Below are positions 8,635 through 17,193 of a stretch of 64,000 nt of DNA, in pieces (positions within the stretch are counted from its first letter, which is position 1; every line of letters starts with the position of its first letter). Where the stretch lies: contig CAWIVF010000006.1 in assembly GCA_963839535.1 (NCBI GenBank), positions 62,001 to 126,000 of the forward strand, given 5' to 3'. Position numbers and translations under genes: made by a program. This DNA is from RHKX01 sp963839535 (GTDB taxonomy: Bacteria; Actinomycetota; Thermoleophilia; Solirubrobacterales; 70-9). The notes under the pieces were generated by a model that did not search any database, had not been told where the DNA came from, and was given only the letters and a program-made list of their open reading frames with translations.

Positions 8635-10214
8635 TCGGCAGGCCCCAGGACGGGCCTCGGCCGGCGCCTCGGCAGGCGGCCGCGGGCATGCCACAGCAGG
8701 GCGGCGCCGGCGATGAGCAGGAGCAGGTCGACGGTCAGCACGTCGGTCTGCCCCGCGAGCAGCGCCTCGGCCCAGTCCATGCCGCCGGTGCCGAGGCGCA
8801 GCACCGGCAGCAGCAGGCAGGCCGCCCCGAGCAGCCGCTGGTAGAGGGTGCCGAGCCGCGCCGGGTCGGGGACGCGAAGGCCGACCGCGATGGCGATCGC
8901 CGCGCCGAGCACGAAGCCGGCGGGCGTCCACCAGAACGGATCCCCGGCCGGCAGCGACGGGAAGAAGGCGTAGGCCGAGGCCAGCATCGCGATCGGCAGC
9001 CCGTAGCCGGTGATCTGCACCGCCCGCCCGAAGCCCCGCCAGGTCGCCTGGTCGGCGCGGCGCCGCACCCAGAGCCGGAAGCCCGAGAGGATGACGAAGC
9101 ACATCGCCACCCCGAGCGCGCCCCAGATCGCCTTGGAGAGGATGCCGGCGAAATGCCCGAAGTGCAGCGGGTACATGAGGCCGTAGAAGAGGCCGCCGGC
9201 CGACGGCCGGGTCCCGACCGGCGCCTGGCGGCCGAGGAAGGCGCGGCTCGGGCCTTCGTAGACGTTGGTCACGTAGAGCATTCCGCCCGCGGACGGGTCG
9301 TGCCAGACGAAGACGCGGGCGTCGGCGCGGCCGTAGTCGGAGATGCCGACGTAGGTGACCGGCCCGCCGGCGCGGGCCGTGGAGTCGGCGAGGATGTAGT
9401 CGAGGCTCGCGAGCGGCGCCGGCGTCGGATCCTCGGGCACCGGCGGCTCGAACAGCGTCGCGGACATCGCCTCCTCGTCGCCGCCGAAGGCGACGCTGGC
9501 GACGAGCGGGAAGCCGATGGTGCCGGCGAAGCTGAAGAACGACCCGGTGAAGGCGAGCAGGAAGGCGAAGGGAAGGCTCCAGCTCGACGCGAGCACGTGC
9601 CGGTCGCGCACCGAGGCCAGCCGACCGCCCGGCCGCTCGGCGAGGAACAGGTCGCGGATCAGGTGGCGGTGCATCAAGAGCCCGGAGACCACCGCCGCCA
9701 TCATCATCAGCCCGAGGATGCCGGTCAGGATCAGGCCCCAGGGATCGGGCAGGTAGAGCTGCACGTGCAGCTCGACCAGGAACTTGCGCAAGGCGCTCGT
9801 CTCCCAGGCGGCGGGCTGGTGCCAGATGAAGCCGTCGTGGCGGTCGAGGGTGTCGCCGGTCCGGGCGTCGATGCGGAACATGGTCCCGAGGTCGTCCTCG
9901 AGCCCGGTCTCGGGGTTCAGGGCATGGGTGTGGAAGAAGACGTGCAGGTCGGAGCCCTCGCCCGACCACATCCCGACGTCGTGCAGGTATTCGGGGTCGA
10001 CCTCGCCGGCGAGCTGGCGGACCCTGGCGTCGATCGGCACGTCGAGGGGCCGGGCCTCGCGCGGCGCTCCGACCGACCAGCGCCCGATCTCGTTGGCGAA
10101 GACCGCGACCGCGCCGGTGGCGACGACGGCGTAGAGCAGGAGGCCGAGGACGACGGCGCTCCAGCCGTGGATCGCGGTGAGCCGCTTGATCTGGGTCTGC
10201 GACAGGGCGCGCAT
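8631..10214 (-). CDS. PepSY-associated TM helix domain protein
   Basis: About 527 residues with an N-terminal membrane anchor (LTAIHGWSAVVLGLLLYAVV), PepSY-type periplasmic regions, several further membrane spans, and histidines at membrane edges (LVELHVQLYLP, LLMHRHLI, YPLHFGHF). This is the pattern of PepSY_TM reductase-like proteins associated with ferric-siderophore use. Its ATG overlaps the stop of the DUF3649-like gene (ATGA) and its stop overlaps the DUF3325-like start, giving a tightly coupled three-gene operon. A role in iron release or uptake is inferred from the family; no TonB receptor is in the window. Confidence 0.82.
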   Translation of the reverse strand: MRALSQTQIKRLTAIHGWSAVVLGLLLYAVVATGAVAVFANEIGRWSVGAPREARPLDVPIDARVRQLAGEVDPEYLHDVGMWSGEGSDLHVFFHTHALNPETGLEDDLGTMFRIDARTGDTLDRHDGFIWHQPAAWETSALRKFLVELHVQLYLPDPWGLILTGILGLMMMAAVVSGLLMHRHLIRDLFLAERPGGRLASVRDRHVLASSWSLPFAFLLAFTGSFFSFAGTIGFPLVASVAFGGDEEAMSATLFEPPVPEDPTPAPLASLDYILADSTARAGGPVTYVGISDYGRADARVFVWHDPSAGGMLYVTNVYEGPSRAFLGRQAPVGTRPSAGGLFYGLMYPLHFGHFAGILSKAIWGALGVAMCFVILSGFRLWVRRRADQATWRGFGRAVQITGYGLPIAMLASAYAFFPSLPAGDPFWWTPAGFVLGAAIAIAVGLRVPDPARLGTLYQRLLGAACLLLPVLRLGTGGMDWAEALLAGQTDVLTVDLLLLIAGAALLWHARGRLPRRRPRPVLGPAE

Positions 10215-10537
10215 CAGCCCGCCATCGCGACCGCGACCAGCGCGCCCTGGACGATGATCGCGCCGGAGATCACCAGGGTGCCGCGGACGAGGTTCTCCTC
10301 GAGGCAGGCATAGAAGAACGGCAGCGCCCAGAGCAGCGGGGTCAGGAGGACCGGAAAGGCGATGTCGTTGATGCCGGCCGCGCCCGAGGGCAGCCACAGA
10401 GGCATCGCCATCAGCGACGCCACGCCCGCCACCAGCGCGCCCGGGCCGGCGAGCAGCCAGCGGGTGAGCGTCGGATGCGCGGTGATCGCCTCGGCGATCC
10501 GGCGCGTGCGATGCTCGACGATCTCGGAATACGTCAC
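10214..10537 (-). CDS. DUF3649-like inner-membrane protein
   Basis: A 107-residue protein with a short cytoplasmic N-terminus and three hydrophobic segments (WLLAGPGALVAGVASLMAM, IAFPVLLTPLLWALPFFYA, TLVISGAIIVQGALVAV). Size, topology and position as the first gene before PepSY and DUF3325 match the small DUF3649 iron-transport-associated proteins. Sequence identity to that family is not obvious by eye, so the name leans on operon context. The stop overlaps the PepSY start by ATGA. Confidence 0.55.
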   Translation of the reverse strand: MTYSEIVEHRTRRIAEAITAHPTLTRWLLAGPGALVAGVASLMAMPLWLPSGAAGINDIAFPVLLTPLLWALPFFYACLEENLVRGTLVISGAIIVQGALVAVAMAG

Positions 10538-10691
10538 GCGAGCACCTCGCTGCCAGAACGTGTGGCTACCGCAGGCGCTGCGTCGCTTGCCCGACCTTCG
10601 GCCAGAATGGGCGGAAGTTCAAGGGCGGGGCGCATCAGGGCGGCGGCCGCTCGAAGGGCCGGCCGGCGGGCGTTAACCCGAGGACGTCGGC

Positions 10692-10724
10692 GTCGGTTTC
10701 CCGTCGGTTTCCTGTAGTTTTCCC
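10692..10724. repeat. Three 11-bp direct repeats (GTCGGTTTCCC-like)
   Basis: GTCGGTTTCCC (10692-10702), GTCGGTTTCCT (10703-10713) and GTAGTTTTCCC (10714-10724) follow one another without spacers, then GTAGC. The 11-bp period places every copy on the same face of the helix, as in Pho-box-type operators. It lies about 155 bp upstream of the DUF3649-PepSY operon start. Confidence 0.5.
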
Positions 10725-10828
10725 GTAGCTACAAATCCGCCGCGACGCATTCGGTTAAGCCACGCTCCCCGTCCGGGAAGGCGACCCCCGCGGTTACCCC
10801 ATGCTCAAGGCAAGAGCCGGCACGAGGT

Positions 10829-10874
10829 CTTCGAGCGATCGCCCTGGCGGGGCAGTCAGGGCGATCGCTCGAAG
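10829..10874. repeat. 18-bp perfect inverted repeat, 10-nt loop
   Basis: The arm at 10829-10846 (CTTCGAGCGATCGCCCTG) is perfectly complementary to 10857-10874, with loop GCGGGGCAGT. The stem contains the palindrome GCGATCGC. No T-run follows on either strand, so it is not a classical Rho-independent terminator. It could be a REP-like element, a processing site or a protein-binding cruciform. Confidence 0.75.
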
Positions 10875-11033
10875 CGAACGCGAGGCTTGTGCAGGCCGGC
10901 GGGCGGCATGGCTCGTCGCTACGGAGCGGCGCGTCGGCGTCGCGGCGGTGGCGCCGGCGCGCCCGCGCCGCGCCGCAGCGGCGGCGCGGGTTTCCGCGTC
11001 GCAAAAGGAAGGAAGGAAGGAAGATCTGCACCG

Positions 11034-11068
11034 AGGCGCTGATGAAGCGGCTGCTTCATCAGGCGCCT
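11034..11068. repeat. Stem-loop AGGCGC-TGATGAAGC
   Basis: Arms 11034-11048 and 11053-11068 pair with one bulged base around a 4-nt loop (GGCT). There is no adjacent T-run. It sits between the larger inverted repeats in the same gap. Confidence 0.6.
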
Positions 11069-11084
11069 TCTCCAGCGTGGGTCT

Positions 11085-11158
11085 GCGAGTCGGGCCGGCG
11101 TCAAGGCTGAACGGCCTTCGGCCGCGGCTTCGCCGGCCTTGACCCCGGCCCGACTCGC
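11085..11158. terminator. 23-bp imperfect inverted repeat downstream of the AbrB-family gene
   Basis: Arms 11085-11107 and 11136-11158 match at 22 of 23 positions around a 28-nt loop that itself contains the small hairpin GGCCTTCGGCC. It starts about 50 bp beyond the end of the AbrB-family gene, so a transcription-termination or mRNA-protection role is plausible. A U-run is absent, and the terminator call is tentative. Confidence 0.4.
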
Positions 11159-11207
11159 GGCAGGAGGAAGACGGAAGGGCGGCGGCCTTCAGGCGATTGC
11201 GCTGGGA

Positions 11208-12254
11208 TCAGGGCAGCGGTGGCCGGGTTCCGCGCAGCCAGAACGGGCCGATGAGGTTGAGGACGAGGATGCGCAGGATGTGGTGGGCGCCGACGAAGGC
11301 GGGCTCGAGGCCGAGGACGAGCGCCATCGCCGCCATCGCCTCGACGCCGCCGGGGGCGTAGGCGAGCCAGAGCTGGCCGAACGGCAGGCCGAGCAGCCAC
11401 ACGCCGGCCGCCGCGAAGGCGGCGGAGACGGCGAGGGCGAGCAGGATGCTGACCACCGCGCCCGGGACCGTGCGGGCGATGGTGGCGAGCGTGGTGCCGC
11501 GGAAGCGGGCGCCGATGACGGCGCCGGTCGCGACGAAGCCGAGGATGACGAGGGGCTGCGGGAAGCGGCCGTGGACGAGGCCCGAGGCGTGCAGGGCGGC
11601 GCTCGCCGCCATGGCGCCGAGCATGGTCCCGGCCGGCACGCCGAGCCGGTGCAGGAGCAGCGCCAGTGCGCCGCTCGCGACGAGGACGAGCGCGCCGTCG
11701 GCGAGCGTGTTGACCTCGGGCGCCGCCGCGCTCCCGCCGGCTCCGACGGTGGCGAGGGACAGGAGCGGTGGCATCAGCGCGACGAGGGTGAAGACGCGCA
11801 GGGTCTGGGCGAGGATGACCCGCGGCAGGTCGGCACTGCTGGTCGCGGCGAGGACGGCGACGGCGCTGAAGGCGCCGGGCATGGCGGCGAAGCGGGCGGT
11901 GGTGCGGTCCCAGCCGTGGACCCGCTGGAGCCAGGCGGAGGAGACGAGGATGGTCGCGGCGATCGAGGCGACGAGGAGCGCGACGCTGCCGGGCCAGGTC
12001 CGCATCGCCGCCAGGCTCTCGGGGGTGACGCTCGAGCCGATCGAGATGCCGAGGAGCAGGAACGCCAGCTCGCGCAGGCCGGGCGGCAGCCCGACGGGCA
12101 GGCCGGCGAGCGCCGGGGCGGCCGTCGCGACCATCGCCCCGGTCAGCCAGGCCGCGGGCAGCCCGAGCCCGGCGAAGAGCGCGGCGCCGGCGGCGGCGAT
12201 CGCCGCGGTCAGCAGGGTCCAGGCGGCGGTGCGTCGGTCGGGGAGCGGGGGCAT
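11208..12254 (-). CDS. AbrB-family (membrane AbrB duplication) transport-like protein
   Basis: A 348-residue, about ten-helix membrane protein built from two internal repeats, each with a GLPAAWLTGAM / GVPAGTMLGAM-type segment. This is the hallmark of the TIGR03082 AbrB duplication family, related to ammonia monooxygenase/AbrB and tripartite transport proteins. Other family signs are the PGAFSAVAVLA and APGGVEAMAAMAL loops. The function is unproven; the AbrB name refers to the E. coli membrane protein and not the Bacillus regulator. It is separated by 6 bp from the upstream ABM-domain gene, so it is probably co-transcribed. Confidence 0.82.
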   Translation of the reverse strand: MPPLPDRRTAAWTLLTAAIAAAGAALFAGLGLPAAWLTGAMVATAAPALAGLPVGLPPGLRELAFLLLGISIGSSVTPESLAAMRTWPGSVALLVASIAATILVSSAWLQRVHGWDRTTARFAAMPGAFSAVAVLAATSSADLPRVILAQTLRVFTLVALMPPLLSLATVGAGGSAAAPEVNTLADGALVLVASGALALLLHRLGVPAGTMLGAMAASAALHASGLVHGRFPQPLVILGFVATGAVIGARFRGTTLATIARTVPGAVVSILLALAVSAAFAAAGVWLLGLPFGQLWLAYAPGGVEAMAAMALVLGLEPAFVGAHHILRILVLNLIGPFWLRGTRPPLP

Positions 12255-12260
12255 GCGCGG

Positions 12261-12551
12261 TCAGTCGAGGCTGACCTCGCTCGAGTGCGTGACCTTCGGC
12301 GGGCTCGCGAAGAAGGGGCCGGCGAGGGCGCGCCAGGCCTGGAAGGCCTCGGACTGGCGGAAGGTGACGATGTGGTCCTCGACGGTTCGCCACCTCACCA
12401 CCAGCCGGTAGGTGTCCGGCGTCTCGACGATGCGGTGCAGCGTGACGCCGTGGCAGCCTTCGGCGGCGAGGAAGTGCGGCCGGGCCTTGGCGACCGCGGC
12501 CTCGAAGCCGGCGGGGTCGGTGACGGTGATTTCGGCGATCTCCAGGAACAT
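12261..12551 (-). CDS. Antibiotic biosynthesis monooxygenase (ABM) domain protein
   Basis: A 96-residue single-domain ferredoxin-like alpha/beta protein: MFLEIAEITV first strand, a central GCHGVTLHRIVETPDTYRLVVRW sheet and the FRQSEAFQAW helix typical of small ABM/YgiN-like proteins. These include heme-degrading enzymes, quinol monooxygenases and many of unknown function. No heme-ligand assignment is possible here. It heads a two-gene unit with the AbrB-family gene. Confidence 0.8.
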   Translation of the reverse strand: MFLEIAEITVTDPAGFEAAVAKARPHFLAAEGCHGVTLHRIVETPDTYRLVVRWRTVEDHIVTFRQSEAFQAWRALAGPFFASPPKVTHSSEVSLD

Positions 12552-12641
12552 GGGCTTCCTCGCTGCTGCGGTTCGGCGTCGATGTTGGCACAGGTGCCGG
12601 GGATCCGCATCGGCTCGCGATGCAGATCGGCATGGATGAGG

Positions 12642-13722
12642 TCAGGCGCCGTCCCGCAGGAGCACCGAGCCCTCGGCGCTGAAGGCGAGGCGGACGGCGG
12701 TTCCGACTGCCGGCGGGGCGGTGGCCTCGGGAACCGTGAGGAACAGCTGGCCCGCGTCGGTGTCGACGAGGATCTCGGTGTGGCTGCCGACGTAGGTGGT
12801 CTTGGTCACGGTGCCGGCGAGCGAGCCCGGAGCCTCGCTCGACGATCGCGACGCGGTTGGGGCGCACCGAGAGCCGCGCCGGTCCCGGACCGTGGCCGCG
12901 CGACGGCAGGCTGAGGGTCGCCGATCCGACCTGCACCTCGGCCACGCCGTCCTCGACCGAGACGATCCGGCAGGGGACGATGTTCGACTCGCCGATGAAG
13001 TCGGCGACGAAGGCGGTGGCCGGGGTGTCGTAGAGCTCGCGCGGCGACCCCTGCTGGGCGATGACGGCGCGGTCCATCACGATGATCCGGTCGGAGACCG
13101 CCAGCGCCTCGGTCTGGTCGTGGGTGACGTAGACGACGGTCAGGCCGAGGGACTGCTGCAGCTCGCGGATCTCGTCGCGGACCCGGCGGCGCAGCTTGGC
13201 GTCGAGGTTCGAGAGCGGCTCGTCGAAGAGCAGCACCTGCGGCTCGAGCACCAGCGCCCGGGCGACGGCGACGCGCTGCTGCTGGCCGCCGGAGAGCTCG
13301 GAGGGGAAGCGCGCCTCGAAGCCGGTGAGCCCGACGAGCGCGAGGCCGTCGGCGGCGCGGCCGGCGGTCTCGCGCTTGTCGTAGCCCGAGAAGCGCAGGC
13401 CGTAGGAGACGTTCTCCATCACCGTCATGTGCGGGAAGAGCGCGTAGGACTGGAACACCATCGACACGTCGCGGTCGGTCGCCGGCAGCCGGGTGACGTC
13501 CGCCCCGCCGATCAGGACGCGCCCCGCCGTCGGCATCTCGAGCCCGGCGATCATCCTGAGCGTCGTCGTCTTGCCGCAGCCCGAGGGGCCGAGCAGCGTG
13601 ACCAGCGTCCCGGCGGCGATCTCGAAGGAGACGTCGTCGACGGCCGGCGTGGTGCCGCCGGGATAGACCTTGGTCACCCGCTCGAAGGCGACGGAGGCGG
13701 CCTTGCCCGCGATCCTGACCAT
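12642..13722 (-). CDS. AfuC/FbpC-like ABC transporter ATP-binding protein (frameshifted)
   Basis: The ATPase of the first importer. It has Walker A GPSGCGKTTT, Q-loop QSYALFPHMT, signature LSGGQQQR, Walker B LLFDEPLSNLD and switch VTHDQTEA, followed by a TOBE domain. A +1 shift near 12,843 splits the C-terminal TOBE part; in the corrected frame it reads AGTVTKTTYVG and ends at 12,642, giving about 359 residues. The start overlaps the permease stop (ATGA). Gene order binding protein-permease-ATPase, transcribed leftward, marks a complete ABC importer. The shift looks like sequencing error. Confidence 0.88.
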
Positions 13723-15986
13723 CAGCCGGCTCCCGCGAGCGCCGCGCCCTGCGGCGGCATGTTGGTGCGCATTCCCGCGAGGCCCGGGCCGCCGGTGCCG
13801 CGGCGGCCGATCGTGCGGCGGCCGACGGCGAGCTGCATCAGGCCGATGACCGCGAGCATGACCAGGATCAGCACGGTCGCATAGGCGATGGCGACGCCGT
13901 ACTCGTTGTTCTCGACCCGGCCGACGATGTAGCTCGTCGCCATGTCGTAGCGGCCGGAGACCAGGAAGATCACGGCGCTGATCGCGGTCATGGCGCGGAC
14001 GAACGAATAGACCAGCGCCGCGAGGATCGCCGGTTTCAGGAGCGGCAGCACCACGCGGCGCAGCGTCGCCCAGGAGCCGGCGCCGAGGGTCAGCGAGCTC
14101 TCGTCGAGGCTGCGGTCGATCTGGGCCATCGAGGCGATGCCGGCCCGCACCCCGACCGGCATGTTGCGGAAGATGAAGGAGATCACGAGGATGATGCCGG
14201 TGCCGGTCAGCTCGATCGGCGGCACGTTGAAGGCGATGACGTAGGAGACGCCGATCACCGTGCCCGGGATCGCGAAGGACAGCATCGTCCCGAACTCGAA
14301 GGCGCGCTTGCCGCCGAAGTCCTGGCGGACGAGCAGCCAGGCGGTGATGAGGCCGATCGCCGCGGTCAGCGGCGCGGAGATGAGCGCGATCCAGATCGTC
14401 GTCCAGAAGGAGGACCAGGCCGAGCCGCGCCAGTGCAGGCCGTGCTCGGTCCAGTCGAGGCCGAAGGCCTTGACGTAATGGGTGAGCGTCAGGCCCATGT
14501 CGACGCCCCAGAGCCGCACGAAGCTGCCGTAGACGATGGTGCCGTAGACGACGAGGGTGAGCGCGACCCAGCAGCCGACGACGGCGTAGAGGCCGACGCG
14601 GAGCGGCGCCGGCAGCAGCGGGTGGATGCCGGAGTCGCCCTTGCCGGAGACCGTGGTGTAGGAGCGCCGGCCGAGCCAGAACCGCTGGGCGTAGAATGCG
14701 GCGAGCGTGAACATCAGGAGCACGACGGCGAGGGTCGCGGCCATGCCGGGGTCGTTCTGGGCGCCGACGATCGCGAAGAAGATCTCGGTGGAGAGCACGT
14801 CGAAGTTGCCGCTCAGCACCAGCGGGTTGCCGAAGTCGGCCATCAACTCGATGAAGCCGAGCAGGAAGGCGTTGGCGAGGCCGGGGCGCATCAGCGGCAG
14901 GGTGACGGTCACGAAGGTCTGCCAGCGGCCGGCGCGCAGCGTCTGCGCCGCCTCCTCCATCGACGGGCTGACGCCCTCGACGACGCCGATCAGCACGAGG
15001 AAGGCGATCGGGGTGAAGGCGAGCGTCTGCGCGATCAAGAGGCCGGGCAGGCCGTAGACCCAGCGGGTCGGCTGCACGCCGAAGACGTCGGCCCAGGCTT
15101 GGGTGAAGAACCCGGAGCGGCCGAAGAGCAGGATGACGGCGAGGCCGATCACGAAGGCGGGGGTGATGATCGGCAGCACGGTGAGCGCCCGCAGGATGCG
15201 GCGGAAGCGGAAGCCGGTGCGGGTGGCGACGAGGGCGAAGGCGAGGCCGAGCAGCGTCGAGAGCACGCCGACGAGGACGGCGAGGAGGAAGGAGTTCCAG
15301 GCGACGCCGCAGCGCGGGCCGCCGGTCAGGCAGCCGAGCGACCAGAGCCGGTCGCTGAACAGCCGCTCGCCGAAGGCGGCCAGCGAGTAGCCGGTCTCGG
15401 TGACGAAGGCGTTCAGGAGCATCTGCGCGATCGGCACGAAGACGAAGAGCGTTACCGTCGCGATCACGAAGCCGATCGAGCCGACGACGAAGACGTCGCC
15501 GCCCACGGCGCCGCGCGCGGCGATGCCGAGGGTCAGCAGGAACAGGAAGGCGAGGGCGGTGGCGAGCGCGCCGTAGCCCATGCCGAACTGGCGGCCGTCG
15601 AGCTCGCCGAAGACCGCCTCGAGCCAGTCGTAGCGCCAGCCGCGCAGGCCGATGGCGAAGCCCTGCGCGACGAGCCAGCCGAGGCCGAGGGCGCCGATGA
15701 CGACGAGCAGCCGGCCGAAGGCCGGGTCGGGCTTGCCGCGACCCCAGGCGAGCAGCGGCAGGAGCAGGATCGGGGCCATCGGCGCCAGCCACGGCTTCTC
15801 GCCCTGGAGGACGAGGAACAGCGCCGGCGCCACGTCCTCGTCGAGCGGCCAGCCGTCGAGGAGCCAACGGAGGCTCCAGAAGCCGCCGTCGACGGCGTAC
15901 CAGGGCAGCAGGCAGAAGCCGGCGAGCCCGACCGCCATCCAGAGGACGACGGTCGGGTGCAGCGGGCGGACGGTCGCGGGCGTCAC
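13722..15986 (-). CDS. AfuB-like fused two-domain ABC transporter permease
   Basis: A 754-residue permease carrying two BPD_transp_1 domains in one chain. The two EAA loops are visible (MEEAAQTLRAGRW and LDESSLTLGAGSW), each followed by LPL--P. There is an additional hydrophobic N-terminal region of about 180 residues with roughly five spans. Fused permeases of about 700 residues are known for ferric (FbpB) and hexose-phosphate (AfuB) systems. The frame is intact over 2.26 kb even though its neighbours are shifted. The GTG start lies one base after the binding-protein stop. Confidence 0.88.
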   Translation of the reverse strand: MTPATVRPLHPTVVLWMAVGLAGFCLLPWYAVDGGFWSLRWLLDGWPLDEDVAPALFLVLQGEKPWLAPMAPILLLPLLAWGRGKPDPAFGRLLVVIGALGLGWLVAQGFAIGLRGWRYDWLEAVFGELDGRQFGMGYGALATALAFLFLLTLGIAARGAVGGDVFVVGSIGFVIATVTLFVFVPIAQMLLNAFVTETGYSLAAFGERLFSDRLWSLGCLTGGPRCGVAWNSFLLAVLVGVLSTLLGLAFALVATRTGFRFRRILRALTVLPIITPAFVIGLAVILLFGRSGFFTQAWADVFGVQPTRWVYGLPGLLIAQTLAFTPIAFLVLIGVVEGVSPSMEEAAQTLRAGRWQTFVTVTLPLMRPGLANAFLLGFIELMADFGNPLVLSGNFDVLSTEIFFAIVGAQNDPGMAATLAVVLLMFTLAAFYAQRFWLGRRSYTTVSGKGDSGIHPLLPAPLRVGLYAVVGCWVALTLVVYGTIVYGSFVRLWGVDMGLTLTHYVKAFGLDWTEHGLHWRGSAWSSFWTTIWIALISAPLTAAIGLITAWLLVRQDFGGKRAFEFGTMLSFAIPGTVIGVSYVIAFNVPPIELTGTGIILVISFIFRNMPVGVRAGIASMAQIDRSLDESSLTLGAGSWATLRRVVLPLLKPAILAALVYSFVRAMTAISAVIFLVSGRYDMATSYIVGRVENNEYGVAIAYATVLILVMLAVIGLMQLAVGRRTIGRRGTGGPGLAGMRTNMPPQGAALAGAG

Positions 15987-15987
15987 C

Positions 15988-17014
15988 CTACTGCGGCAGC
16001 GACGCCACCTCCTCGTCCCACTTCGAGAGCAGGCGCTTGCGCTCCTCGCTCGAGCCGTACTTGGCGAAGTCGTAGTCGATCAGCTTGATCGTCGAGAGGT
16101 CGGGGGCGCTCGGCGACTGGGTCGCGTTCTTGTTCGACGGGAGCTGGAACGAGTTCACCGTCTGCGCCCGCGACTGCACCTCGGCGCCGAGCGCCCAGTC
16201 GTAGAACTGCTTCGCCTCGCTCCTCGTTGCGGGCGCCCTCGATGATCGACATCGAGCCGATCTCGTAGCCGGTGCCCTCGCAGGGCGCGACCGGCACGAT
16301 CGGGAAGCCCGCCGCCACCTGCGCCACCGCGTCGTGCAGGAAGACGATGCCGACGGTGGTCTCGCCCAGGCCCGCGGCCTTGATCGGGGCGGAGCCCGAC
16401 TTGGTGTATTGGTTCACGTTCTTGTGGAGGGCCTTCATGTACTCGAAGCCCTCGTCCTCGCCCATCAGCTGCACGATGGTCGCGAGCATGGTGTAGGCGG
16501 TGCCCGAGGAGTTCGGGTTGGCGATCTGGATGTGGCCCTTGAACTCGGGCTTGATCAGGTCGGCCCAGCACTTCGGCTCGGGCAGGCCGTTCTCGGCGAG
16601 CAGGTCCTTGTTGTAGCCGAAGCCGAGCGCGCCCGAGTAGACGCCGACGGTGCGGTGGTCGCCGGCCTCGGCCTGGTTGATCGCCCAGTCGTGCAGCTCG
16701 CCCATCAGCGGTGACTCGTACTGGATCGTCAGCTCCTCCTGCGCCGCCTGCAGGTGCGGGTCGCCGGTGCCGGCCCACCAGACGTCGCCCTTGGGGTTCT
16801 CGGCCTCGGCCTTCACCTGGGCGTAGATCTCGCCCGAGCTCTTGCGCGTCATGTCGACGGTGATGCCGGTCTCGGCCTCGAAGTCCTTGGCCATGAGCTG
16901 GCACCAGGCCTCGTCGGCGGCGCAGTAGAGCGTCACGCTGTCGGCCATGGCCGGCGCCTGGCCGAAGGCCGCGAGCAGCGCGACCGCGCCCGCCGAGGTC
17001 ATGAGCTTCCGCAT
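15988..17014 (-). CDS. AfuA-like periplasmic substrate-binding protein (frameshifted)
   Basis: A signal peptide (LLAAFGQAPAMA) precedes an SBP_bac_6-type fold beginning VTLYCAADEAWCQ and including WWAGTGDPH. This family is often labelled ferric-binding, but I see no tyrosine pair, and there is an HD pair (H227, D228) with a glutamate 23 residues on (E251), the spacing I recall for the sugar-phosphate-binding residues of AfuA. A +1 shift near 16,219 splits the last quarter; the corrected frame continues AKQFYDWALGAEVQS and ends SLPQ at 15,988. It is divergent from lacI. The substrate is inferred, not shown. Confidence 0.82.
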
Positions 17015-17095
17015 CGGTTTCTCCTCCCGTGTTCACCGTCCTCCGGCGGCGTGGCGCGGGGCGGTTAGGCGAAGCGTCCTGCGAATCCGCTGCCG

Positions 17096-17111
17096 ATGCA
17101 ATCGCGTTCAT
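17096..17111. promoter_or_regulatory. Possible LacI-type operator
   Basis: ATGCAATCGCGTTCAT is an imperfect palindrome centred on CG (10 of 16 positions symmetric), the form typical of LacI-family operators, in the divergent gap between the AfuA-like gene and lacI. It is weak on its own. Confidence 0.3.
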
Positions 17112-17161
17112 GGGGAAGCCGTTGAAAAAACGTCTTGCCGGCCCGGGGTGGCGACGGGATC

Positions 17162-17172
17162 ATGCACAGGTG
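17162..17172. promoter_or_regulatory. ATGCACAGGTG motif shared with the second ABC operon
   Basis: ATGCACAGGTG lies 22 bp upstream of the lacI start in the divergent gap. The same 11-mer is present, as part of a full palindrome, upstream of the other ABC operon at 29204-29219. This suggests a common regulator site. Confidence 0.4.
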
Positions 17173-17193
17173 GTCACAACGGCGGCGCCGGTG

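Larger units (their letters stand above)
10538..11207. other. 670-bp intergenic region rich in inverted repeats
   Basis: No convincing gene is seen here; short open frames are low-complexity arginine/alanine-rich shadows. The region lies upstream of the DUF3649-PepSY-DUF3325 operon and downstream of the AbrB-family gene, all on the minus strand. It holds three 11-bp direct repeats, three strong inverted repeats (listed separately), a GGAA tetranucleotide run near 11,010 and further short GC hairpins between 10,950 and 11,005. Confidence 0.6.

Noticed and set aside
11101..15867. A minus-strand open frame of nearly 1,600 codons
   Set aside because: It is mostly an arginine/proline-rich shadow of the permease in another frame; only the internal ATPase segment (12.84-13.72 kb) is real coding sequence.
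15988..17014. Annotating the first importer as a ferric iron transporter
   Set aside because: The family name is ferric-like, but iron-ligand tyrosines are not evident and the context is phosphatases and a LacI regulator, with no siderophore genes.
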